NCBI GenBank assembly: GCA_963277665.1
Contig: OY728143.1
Location: 540,488,394-540,552,393 of the forward strand
DNA from: Viscum album
Taxonomy: Eukaryota; Streptophyta; Magnoliopsida; Santalales; Viscaceae
Direction: 5' to 3'
DNA: 64,000 nucleotides
The first letter of the stretch is position 1, and each line of letters starts with the position of its first letter. A program made the position numbers and the translations under genes. The notes below the pieces were generated by a model. It worked only from the letters and a program-made list of their open reading frames with translations. It did no database searches and had not been told where the DNA came from. Shown here piece after piece: positions 50,023 through 60,899 of this stretch.

Positions 50023-53000
50023 ATGGTTTTCCGTAGGGGAAATAGGGAAGCAGTGCTATGATGGAATACCAAAATAAATGACAATCCGAGTCAGCATCCT
50101 GAGAGGGTCGGAATTGGAAATGAAAAGTTTGTTGCAGTAATGGCGCAGTTGACTGAAGTGATTAATGGTGGTGGTGTCCATGCACGATATCATCCAGATC
50201 AACTGCCGAGGATCATGTCAGTGGTGGAATATTTCATGAGGCAACATCCCCCATCATTCAGAGGATCATCTGACCCTATGCTAGCTGAAGAGTGGATTAA
50301 AGCACTGGAGAAGATTTTTGATGTAATGGGGTGTTCAGACAATCAAATGGTTAGTCTTCCTATTTTCCGTTTAGAGGGTGAATCAGATCAGTGGTGGTCG
50401 ATGGTTAAAAATATCAGGGATGCTGATGAGATTGATGCTCTCGACTGGGGTGAATTCAATGATATGTTTATTGTGAAATATTTTCCTAACGTAGTTTGAC
50501 ATAGGATGGAAAAAAAATTGTTGGAATTGAGGCAAGAGGAAGACTCAGTGGATGCTTATGAACAAAGGTTCACAGTATTGTCAAGGTATGCTCCAAATTT
50601 TATCCGAGACCTTGATAGTAAAATCAATCGTTTTTACTCAGGATTAAAGCCAAAATATCAAAATGAATTAAATTATCATGATTAAAAAATTTATGAAAAG
50701 CTTGTTTGATGTGCTGAGAAGGTGGAAAAGGAGTTTTCCGATGATCAAGTGTTCTATAACAACCAACAGAAAAAGAGACCGAGGTGGCAGGAGAAAGGGA
50801 AGAATTCTTTAAAAATGTCCGATGGTAAGAAAACTAAGTTTCTAGTTTGTGATAAATGTGTTAAAATGCATGCTGGGGAATGCCTTATGAATTCGGGAAA
50901 GTGCTGTTGATGTGGTAAGATTGGACATAATGCTCGTGATTGAATTGAAAAAGATCAAGGTGATGGTAAGTCAAAATTAGATTTACAGTTAGTGAAATTT
51001 TTTATGTGCAATGAGATGGGCCACTATGCAAATGAGTGTCCGACAAAGAGCTCGAGTGATGGGAATCAGTTAGAATACAAGCAGAAAGGGGTAGTTAAAT
51101 CCATTGTAACTACTTCAATAGATGTTGGGCCATAAAATGAAGTGGTATCAGATACACTGTTTGTTTTTTCAGATTATATCAGTGTGTTTTTTGATTTAGG
51201 GTCTATAGATTTTTTCATCTCTAAAAACATTTCTAGTAAAATGGGAATACCATCTCAATAAATGACTCCTGAACTTGTGGTAAAAACACCTAGGGGAAAT
51301 GTTGAGGCAAAAAGAATTTGTAAGAATCTTCCTATCCTTATCTGTGGAATGAACCAACTAGAAAACCTTATTGTTTTACTTCTAGTAGAGTTTGATGTTA
51401 TCCTGGGTATGAATTGGCTCTCTATTTACCATGCTAAGATTTAATGTAGAGATAAAGAAGATTATTTTCATAAAGACATTCAGTTTGTGTACAAGAATGA
51501 ACCCTTACTATTGATAACATATCAAGAGGCCGAGAAACTTGTAAAAGATGGAAATGAATGTTAACTTGCACATATTGTTGAAAACTAGGGGACTGTTCAG
51601 ATTAATGATGTGCCAGTAGTAAATGAGTATCCTGATGTTTTTGCTGATGAGTTTCCTGGAATAATACTAGATCAGGATATTGAGTTTACTGTTGACTTAG
51701 TTCCTGATGGTAATCCAATTTCAAAACCCCCTTATCAAATGGCTCAAATTGAACTTTTAGAGTTGACGGAGAAATTGCAAGATTTATTACGGAAAGGTTT
51801 CATTCGACCTAGTACATCACCATGGGGTGCTTCTGTATTATTTGTTAAAAATAATGATGGTTCGATGAGAATTTACATGGATTATATACTCTTTAATAAC
51901 ATCACTATTAATAACAAATATCCATTTCCTCATATCTATGATTTGTTTGATCAGCTCTAGGGAGATCAGTATTTTTTAAAGATTGGCCTGATATCAGGGT
52001 ACCATCAGTTTAAGGCAATGGAAGCCGATATTCCGATGACCACGTTTCTTACATGATATAGCCGTTATGAATTTGTAGTATTGTCTTTTGGGCTAACCAA
52101 TGCACCTATTGTATTCATGGACATTATGAATAGAATTTTCCATGAGTTCTTGGATAAGTTTTTGGTTGTTTTCATTGATGATATTTTTTTGTTTTCTAAA
52201 AATAAAGAGAAAAATTAAAGGAATTTAAGGGTTATTTTGCAAACCATAAATGAAAAGAAATTGTATGGGAAATTCATCAACTGTGAGTTTTGGTTGCAAC
52301 AAATTTCTTTCCTCGGTCACATTGTTTCTAAAGATGGGACAACTGTTGGTCCTGCAAAAACAAAGGTTGTTGAAGAATGGCCAAGACCCACAAATGTAAC
52401 TGAGATTCGTAGCATCCGTGTTTTGGAAGGCTATTACCGATGTTTTGTTAGAAATTTTTCATGGTTATCTAGTCTAATGACTAAGCTTTTATAGAAGGGT
52501 GTTATGTTTATCTGGACAAAACAATTTGATTATAGTTTTTAGGAATTGAAAAGAAGATTGGTGAATTCTCCAGTTTTGGCCCAAGCTTTTAGGAATGGGG
52601 AGTTTGTTATCTACAGTGATGCTTCATTGAAAGGACATGGATGTGTCATAATGCAGAATGATCTGGTAATTTTTTACGCTTCAAGATAGTTGAAAACTCA
52701 TGAGGTCAATTACCATACACATGATTTGGAATTAACTGATTTTGTTTTCACTTTAAAAATTTGGAGGCATCATTTGTATGGAATATAGTGTGAAATATAT
52801 ACAGATCACAAAAGTTTAAAGTATATATTCACTCAAATCGAATTGAACATGAGAGAGAGGATATGGATAGAAATAATCAAGGATTATGATTGTACAATTC
52901 ATTACCATCCGGGAAAAGAAAATAATGTGACTGATGCTTTGAGTCGAAAAAGTAATGCTTCATTAACAATATTTCATTTGGAACATGATTCTTTGGTTAT

Positions 53001-54510
53001 GGATTTGATGAGATTCAGCATAGAAGTTGTTGGTGCAGGATGTCCTTCTGTATTATTTCAGGTATTAGTGAAATATTCTATATGAGACAGAATTAAGCAA
53101 GCATAGAAGCAAGGCAACGAGTTGCAGAAAAAGGTAGAGCTGGTTCAGAAGGGTAAGTTGCCTAAATTAAACATTGATAATGATCGTGTTTTGTGATTTG
53201 GGAAGAGATTGTGTGTGCTGTTTGATTCATAGTTGAAGAGAGACATGTTATGTGAAGATCATTGTTCTCTGTTTTTAGTTCATCCAGGTAGTACTATGAT
53301 GTATAGAGATCTTCGGGAGTATTTCTGGTGGGACGAAATGAAAAGGGATATTACTGATTTTGTTATGAAGTGTTTGACTTTTCAACAGGTAAAAGAAGAG
53401 TGTCAGTTATCAAAAGGGATGCTTCAACCTTTACCAGTGCCAGAGTGGAAATGGGAGAACATATCCATGGACTTTATTGTGGGATTGATGAAGACACCTC
53501 AAGGTAATAATGCAATTTTGGTTATTGTTGATCGCTGGACTAAATCTGCTAATTTCCTTTCTATACGATATACTTTTTCCCTAGATCATCTTTCTTGTTT
53601 GTATCTTAAAGATATAGTCATGATACATGGAGTTCCTCTCTCTATTGTATCTGATCGTGATCCCAGGTTCACTTCTATGATTTGGAAAGGCCTTCAGAAT
53701 TCGTTGGGTGCTGAGTTAAATTTTAGTACAGCTTTTCATCCTCAATCAGATGGATAGTCAGAATGAACGATTTAGAATTTGGAGGATATGCTAAGTGCCT
53801 GTTAAATGGATTATTAGGGATTCTTGGGACCATAATCTTTCTTTGGTTTAATTTCTTTATAATAACATTTTCATTCCATTATACAGGTGGCACCATTTGA
53901 TGCATTATATGGGAAGCGGTGTCGAACTCCTACTTTCTGGGATGAAGTGGCTGAAAGGAAGTTCATGGGACCAGAATTGGTAGATGAGTTGGAAGAAAAA
54001 GTATAACGGATATAGAAACACATGAGAACAACTCAGAGTAGGCAGAAGAGTTATGCGTACAACAAGAGGAAAGATCTCTCTTTTGAGGTAGGTGATCATG
54101 TTTTTCTCAAAGTTTCACCATGGAAAAGTGTGATGCGATTTGGTATGAAAGGAAAGTTGAGTAGAAGGTTCATTAAACCATATGAAATTATGGAAAGAGT
54201 TGGATCAGTTGCATACCGAGTGGATTTACCTCTGAGTTTATCTCAGGTACACAATGTTTTTCATGTTTCAATGTTAAGGAAGTACATTCCAGATCCATCT
54301 CATGTTTTGAGTCCAGAGGTAGTTCAGTTGGAAGGGAATCTATCTTATGAGGAATGACCGGTCCATATTTTTGACCATGGGGAGCAGGTGTTGCGGAATA
54401 AGGTGATTCATCATGTAATGGTTTTTTGGAAAAACCACATGATTGAAGAGGCAACATGGGAATCTGAAAATGCAATGAGGGATAAATAAACACACTTATT
54501 CGATAAGTAA
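50023..54510 (+). pseudogene. gag-pol polyprotein of element 2, stops only
   Basis: The ATG at 50023 follows a pyrimidine-rich TTTTTTTAG and opens a basic start (M-V-F-R-R-G-N-R). One phase runs to the stop at 54508, about 1495 codons, the normal size for this group. Domains by residue: gag core 40-240 with WIKALEKIF and QWW; knuckles near 280-345 (CDKCVKMHAGEC, CGKIGHNARD, CNEMGHYANEC); retropepsin near 388, whose DSG-type site reads DLG; reverse transcriptase 530-825 with FIDDI at 52171-52185; RNase H about 860-990 with YSDAS; integrase 1071-1340, with the zinc region HPGSTMMYRDL..CLTF having lost one cysteine, and core SDRDPRFTS; chromodomain 1446-1488 with FWKNHMIEEATWESE. About thirty in-frame stops break it. 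The only phase change I see is a pair of cancelling 1-base shifts at about 53820-53870. Confidence 0.9.
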
Positions 54511-54535
54511 AATAAATAGCAGGGAAAAATTTTCT

Positions 54536-54548
54536 AAAGGGGGAAGGA
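54536..54548 (+). other. Polypurine tract of element 2
   Basis: AAAGGGGGAAGGA directly before the TG of the 3' LTR. Confidence 0.9.
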
Positions 54549-56533
54549 TGTAACGTCCCAAATAAGTAATGAATAATAGATATTTTTATCTATGTATATT
54601 TAATAATTATATAGTGTTTTAGAGTCTTAAAATGAGAATAAATCCAATCTTAAGCATAGAATGGCCAAATATTTTAAAAAGATTATTTTATCACCTTTTG
54701 ATGGAAAACCAGTTTTAAATCAAAGTTTTTAAAATTTTATAAGCACTATTTGTCATTATAAACATATTCTTTATGATTGGGACATTTAAATTTATTTTGG
54801 ATAAATTTTTGGTATTTTTCTGACAATGTTCATTTTTTAATGAATAGTGAAAAATACTGCATTTTACAACAAAAATGATTTCTCATCTAATTTAATTATA
54901 CTGTTGGATTATCTTTTTAATTGGTTTTGAAGTGAAAATATAATATATTTTTAAGATATAATCAAATAGTGGTAATTGGGATTAATTTCACTTTGTAATT
55001 GGGCATAAACAAGTGCCAAACATTTCATATATATTGTTTCAAAAAAACCCGCAATTTGTTTTGACAACAGGAATTATTATTAAATTAAATATTCCAATTT
55101 CTATGTTTGGAATTTGGTAAAATGGATTACATATTTTGAATCATAATTTCCAAATGATGTAATTAATACTCTTTTGTTTTTTTGGATATTATGAATAGTA
55201 ACGACAGTAATTATCATTAGATATCATGATTAATTAGTAATCGGGTAGTTAAGGATAATAAAATAATATCATAATAATAACAAATGACCCCAAAATGTGT
55301 CTTAATGCTACTGGTTGTCTCATGGAAGACCATGGGATGCTGTGTGCCAAACATTGGACCCCATGGAATCACATTTGGGTAAAAGTGACACTTTATCTTT
55401 TTATTTTTAAGGAATAGAGAATATCACAAAGAATGTATCGCCTGAGTAAAAAAATTTTAATTTTGTCTACATAAATGATCAATTAAACTATAAATATTCA
55501 TTGGAAATATAATAATATTTCCTACATAATAGTATTTTTTTATAATATTTATAGACTAAATAAATTAAATTATTTATGACATCATGATTATGAATCGATT
55601 AACTCATTAATTAACGATTTAAATAAAATGAAATGATAAAGTAAAATATAAGACTTACACTTGAAAAAGACATATTGGATGAGTATATTTCGAACCCTTA
55701 TCACTTTATACTCAAAAAATATCAATGTGGGACCTTTAAAAGTCGATACTCATTTTTATATAAAGTTTCATTTTATAACTCTAAAAGAGTGCTCCTCCTC
55801 TCCTATTATAAAATTCCCCAACCTCAACCTCCTTACCCACACTTCTAAAGCCTTTGGCTCGGCCAACCTCGGCTCATTTTATCTCTCCACATCCCTCTAT
55901 CCATCCTAGAAGCCTTACCTTAGGCATAAAGCACTTCAAGAAACCCTTTTGGTACAAACCAAGATGAGTTACTCGATTTAAAGGTAAAGTCTTCTCTAAT
56001 GTTCTTTTGTTTTATTTTTCTTCTCCAACCCCCTAAACTCTTTTTATTCATTTCTTTTGTAACAAAACTAGTATCTTCTGTATACTAGGATTTTTTTATA
56101 AGAAGTATTCTAGCTACACTTAAACACACCTACATTTAATGGTTAATGAGAATACTGTTTCTGTGGATGGTGAATCTTTGCCTCACGAAACGATGATTGT
56201 TCAATATTCTTATAACACCTAAAAAGATGGCCATTAATATGTCACTATATTTATATATCATATAAAATCTGATTATTATTTCCCAAATCTTCTGTATTTT
56301 TCATTTAGGTCATACTTTTATGGTTTACATTTTGTGTAAACATGATATCTTCATTTTAGGAAGTGCGGACTACCGTCCCCTCAAAGTGATTTGATTCGTT
56401 AATGCCATATGTGGGATGTATAAAGGATAGAGTTAATAATATTATATATGATATTATACTGGAATTATAATATATCTTTATGTCATTATTATTTCATTCC
56501 ATTAAATATGAAATAGAAATGAATGTAGTGTTC

Positions 56534-56565
56534 ATGCGTACGTACGACTTACCGTCTCCACGAAC
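56534..56565 (+). promoter_or_regulatory. CGTACGTACG motif in LTR4
   Basis: ATGCGTACGTACGACTTACC followed by GTCTCCACGAAC. Confidence 0.6.
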
Positions 56566-56875
56566 TGTACATTTCATTTCATACCTCTAAATGTTATGTA
56601 ATATCATAAATGCATGCATAAAATGGATATATATGATATATATTATTTCTACATCATGAATATAATTTTTGATATAATGGATATTTTACCACATGAACAA
56701 CATGTAATTATAATGAGTTTATTTTTGACTAAAGTACCGATGATCAACAAAATGAGCATTTTTAACTTAAAAAATTACATATTGTTCATGACATGGTAAT
56801 AAGTTATATAAAAAGAATAATGAACATGAAAAAGGTTCTCATGAACATATAAAGTAACTCAAGTTTATCATTCAG

Positions 56876-56911
56876 GAGGTTAAAGAACAATCAAGTCAAG
56901 TCGGACCCGAG
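56876..56911 (+). other. 36-nt microexon-like block, LTR4
   Basis: Preceded by TATCATTCAG, followed by GTAAGG. Upstream intron-like segment 892 nt, downstream 795 nt, each one base longer than in LTR3. Confidence 0.5.
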
Positions 56912-57952
56912 GTAAGGGACTTCTTCTCAATCTTCTTTCATTGAGGCATATTTTGTTTTATACACAACTTTGTTTTATATAGTGTATAAACTCCTTTGAA
57001 TATTATGTTTATTAAGAATGAATCTTTTATATAAAAATAATTTACAAAATGACAAAAGGGAATATTTTTTTTTCGTACGTATGCGGAGACAACGACTTCT
57101 CCACCGCCATGACCATTATTTGAGCTTCGACTTCCTCTACAAGCCATTACTTTTTTTAAATGAAAAATAAATACCATGTTTTACTTTCGTTTTATTTTGG
57201 TATTGAAAATAATTTTCATAATTTTTTTTATATCAATGTGTTGTACTGATATCATGTGATTGAAAATTGGAAATGTTATGTTTCCTTTATGCATGTTTTA
57301 TGTTATACGATTATGTTATGGTTCTTGGGAATTGTTTATGAAGACGGGTGGTTCCGTGATAAAATAAGGGTAGGAAATCCTGATATAGCTCTCCAATGTA
57401 TTAGGTAATGAGAAGGAGTTAAACCTTAAGGTTTCTCCGAAGAGATTTAAGGAATATACCGTGATGGGTATTCCAAACGTAACCATGACTGTTACCTCTT
57501 ATGTAAGAATGTTATGAATGACTCAAGTTACCTTTATGTCTTATGATTTCAATGATTTATTAATGATTTGAATAGGTATGTTAAAATGCTTATGTTTTAT
57601 GAGTAAAGTATGATTTCATACATGGACTAATGTTTTCATTTCGTACATTTATATCCCTTGCTATGCTTTTTATGCTCATCCCATGTTTTTGAAATGTTTT
57701 TCACAGGTCAAGGGAAAGGTAAATGATATGATGATAGTGTCAAGGATGTGTCAAGGAAGAATCCATTTTTTTAAATATGTTTCCATTTATGGGAAAAATT
57801 AATACTATCTTTTATGTGACCACATTGTTTAATGTGGAATGTAATTCATGATTTAGGATCTAATTCTCTAAAACTCTATACCTGAAAAGATACTCAATAT
57901 GTATTCTTGAATTAACTCAATATTAAGTAATGTTTAAGGCTGGGGACTTATA

Positions 57953-57957
57953 ATAAA
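57953..57957. repeat. Target site duplication of element 2, right copy
   Basis: ATAAA, identical to 46467-46471. Confidence 0.85.
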
Positions 57958-58425
57958 TCAACTTCAAACAAGTATAAAATTCATCAAGAAATGTGGACAT
58001 AGATGAAATGAAAACTATTTGATAGAAACACCTCTTTCTATTTTGAAACCATTTTGGAGTCACATAATTATAAAAAAAATATTTATTTTAAAACTATTTT
58101 TATAATCTTGTAAGGGAAGCATTGATGATGTTATAACGGAGAAAAATATCCATACCCACTATATAATTTTAAAAAACATTATTACTTTAATTTGTTTCGA
58201 AAAGGTCATAAAGTACATTGTTTAGAAAATGACGGGAAGAATATTTCAAAACATATAATGTCAAAAAAACTACATAAAATAAATTAACCCAGAGTTTAGT
58301 ATATCATAAAAATGTTTTGAAATACATTTTTAATAAATAATGGATATAGATGATAAAGAGGACCTAGTAGATACTTACTTAAAAACAACCTTGTGTAATA
58401 AAGATAGTATGAAATTAACCCTTTC

Positions 58426-58461
58426 ATTGTACTTTTCCTTGGTCCAGGGTTCGTTAACCTC
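58426..58461 (-). other. 36-nt microexon-like block, LTR E
   Basis: On the minus strand: TTATATAG, then GAGGTTAACGAACCCTGGAC and CAAGGAAAAGTACAAT. The donor is mutated (GAAAGG in place of a GTAAGG-type site). The upstream intron-like segment is 688 nt. Confidence 0.45.
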
Positions 58462-58941
58462 CTATATAATTGTTAAATAATTGTTATTACATTATAAAAG
58501 AAATATATACATAAATACGATATCATATATGATCCTCTAATATTTATTTGTTTATAATATTTCTATTGTATCATCGTTTTAGGTGTTAACTGATTCATTT
58601 TCTTTTATATGCTTGGTTACGTAAGACATATTTTTTATTGATAGGATATATTTTATTATTATAAAGAATGATATTGTGTTAAGAAAAATTAATTTCAGTC
58701 ATCAAATTCACATTATTATTGAATGGTTATGATGGGGATGTTAATATCATCGCGTTCGTGGAAACATTAATCTGTTCGTATGCACGAGCCACACTATCAT
58801 TATATTTATGGCGAAATCGTATGTAATTGTATGTTATATCATTAATAAAAAATCATTTACATGTTATATTTATTATTTACCTTAGTTATACTCATTATTA
58901 TACTCATCCAAATAATGAAGTGTTGGAATAAAAAACTACAC

Positions 58942-58980
58942 CACGATGTGGAGACGGTAAGGCGTACGTACGCACGTATG
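58942..58980 (-). promoter_or_regulatory. CGTACGTACG motif in LTR E
   Basis: On the minus strand: GTGCGTACGTACGCCTTACC followed by GTCTCCACATCGTGGTG, nearly the LTR1 form. Confidence 0.6.
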
Positions 58981-60862
58981 GTGACTTTGTCATTTATAGG
59001 TTGGATAGAATAACAAATATGGTTGTAGAATATTTATAATAACATCACAGTATGTAAAATTTACTTGATTTATTATTTTGGTATGGAAACAATAAATAAA
59101 GAGGATGTGGAATAAGAAAATAACTTGAAATAGGTGATGAAATATTTACCTCCTATTTGGGTTATTCTAATTGATTTGATCAAAAGGGCTCCATATGTTG
59201 GATTTTAAACCAAATTAAGGACTCTTAGACAAAGGGAAGAAATATGGGAGGATATTTGTCCTAGGATGGCCGATAAAAAATTCTATGGAGATGTGATTTT
59301 ATGAATAGGGGATGTTTTATTTTATAAGAGAGGTGAGGGTCACTTTAGGAAAAGCATCAAATAGTTTTTGATAATAAAATAATTTTCAGTTTTTTATGGC
59401 TCCAAAAATATATATTTAGAGACTATTGTGGGGATGGGAATAAAAAATCTCTACTAATAGGTTTTACACATGTTTAGTTCACCATATTAACATTATCTTT
59501 TATATTTAACTCTTAGTTAAATAGTTTGTCATTTATCATGTCTCTTTGTATTTTATATAATATAGTTAATAAAAATTCTATTAAAATCCACGAGAATCCC
59601 AAGTGCTGAATTATTAATATATATAACCTTATCAATGTACTTTGTATGAACCATAGAAGTTTTGTAATATTATATCAACAAATAATATAGTATTTTTTCA
59701 AAAACTCAATTATGTCAATTGTGACACAATTTAGTATTTGGTTTTTGTTTAAATTTTAACATCATTATAACATCAAAAAATTATTTATTCCACCCTAACA
59801 TTTCATATTAACCTATAATATTAGTGTAATTCCTCAAAAGTTATAATTACATTTATTTGGATATTTATAATATCAATTATTTTAATCATTCATTAATAAA
59901 GTATTTAATGCATCATCATTTAGTCATAAATTAATTAAAATTTTAAATTTGTTAAAATAATAAATAAAAAAAAATTATGTAATAAAAATATTTAGATTTT
60001 AATTAATTTTTATAGTTGAATTGATCTCATGTGTATCCCTATATTAAAAATGGTTTAGGTATTATACATTGAATTTAGCTCTATTAACCATTTTATAAAT
60101 AAAATAATAATAAATGTCCTAATCTAATTCAAGTGGATAAAATAAGATCATATTTTCTTCCTAATGATTTTTTGGTCAAATAATAATTATCTAACATTAT
60201 TATGACATGTTTTAGGGTAAATATGATATCATTTTTACGCTAAATTAGCATATTTACTTTTAACCGTGGTAAATATACGTCAAACGTTACTATTCATCGA
60301 AAATTATTTTCAACATATTAAACAAAATATTACATACTTATATAAATAGTTTCTCTTGGTTTTTTGAAATTCCACATTTAAAAGCGATAAATTATGTTTT
60401 ATGCCAATATGTAAATGCACCTGGGAGATGGGTAAAAGACTGTAAAAAGATAAATAAATTTTTTATGTATCTAAACTTATTATAAAATGACTGCAATGAA
60501 TTCCATTGAAATTATATAACTATTATGCATCTATTTTGTCCAAAAATAAATTTAAATAAAATAAATAATTATTTAAAAAATGATGGTTTTAACCTATAAC
60601 GTAGTGTTATTCATTATTCATCAAAAATTGAATGTTTTCATAAGAATACCCAAAAATCACCCTAAACTAATTTTGATATTCTGAATTTATAAAATGAAGA
60701 CCATTTTGAAAATTAAAATTTATAAGATTTAAAAAAGTGAGTATTACTAATCATAACGTCGAGATTGATTGGTAGTGGTGTGTTAGAACGTCGAAGTTGT
60801 GTATAATGCAATCTATTGCATTATTCAATGGGAAACATATCGTGGAAGCATGGGGTGTCACA

Positions 60863-60875
60863 GTCTTCTCTCCTA
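60863..60875 (-). other. Polypurine tract of the antisense element
   Basis: On the minus strand TAGGAGAGAAGAC immediately precedes the LTR start at 60862. This identifies LTR E as the 3' LTR of an element that lies to the right. Confidence 0.7.
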
Positions 60876-60899
60876 ATTATTTCATCCTTAAAATTTATA

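Larger units (their letters stand above)
46472..57952 (+). mobile_element. Element 2: full-length Tekay/Del-like chromovirus, inactive
   Basis: The element is 11.48 kb, with LTRs of 3406 and 3404 bp, a damaged primer-binding site, a complete-length gag-pol frame, a clear polypurine tract and the 5-bp duplication ATAAA. It sits inside the minus-strand LTR E, whose two halves continue on either side. It is inactive because of about thirty in-frame stops, although the frame itself is almost intact. Gag with CCHC knuckles, the retropepsin/RT/RNase H/integrase order and a C-terminal chromodomain place it among plant chromoviruses, most like Tekay/Del. Confidence 0.95.
54549..57952 (+). repeat. 3' LTR of element 2 (LTR4)
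   Basis: Starts TGTAACGTCCC and ends ACTTATA. Collinear with LTR3: TATA (ATTATAAAAT, 55805), donor-like AAG/GTAAAG (55983/55984), GCGGACTACCGTCCCCTC (about 56364), CGTACGTACG motif (56534-56565), 36-nt block (56876-56911), TCGTACGTATGCGGAGAC (about 57074), acceptor-like CACAG ending 57706. Confidence 0.9.
57953..60862 (-). mobile_element. LTR E, right part (5' end of the LTR)
   Basis: On the minus strand it starts TGTGACACCCCATGCTTCCA at 60862 and follows LTR1/LTR2 through CGACGTTCTAACACACCAC (about 60778-60796), a TATA box (about 59330), a donor-like GAG/GTAAAT (59150/59149), the CGTACGTACG motif (about 58942-58980), a second motif (58752-58791) and the 36-nt block (58426-58461). Together with 45634-46471 it makes a 3.75-kb LTR. 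It lacks the extra 366-bp start unit of element 1. Confidence 0.85.
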
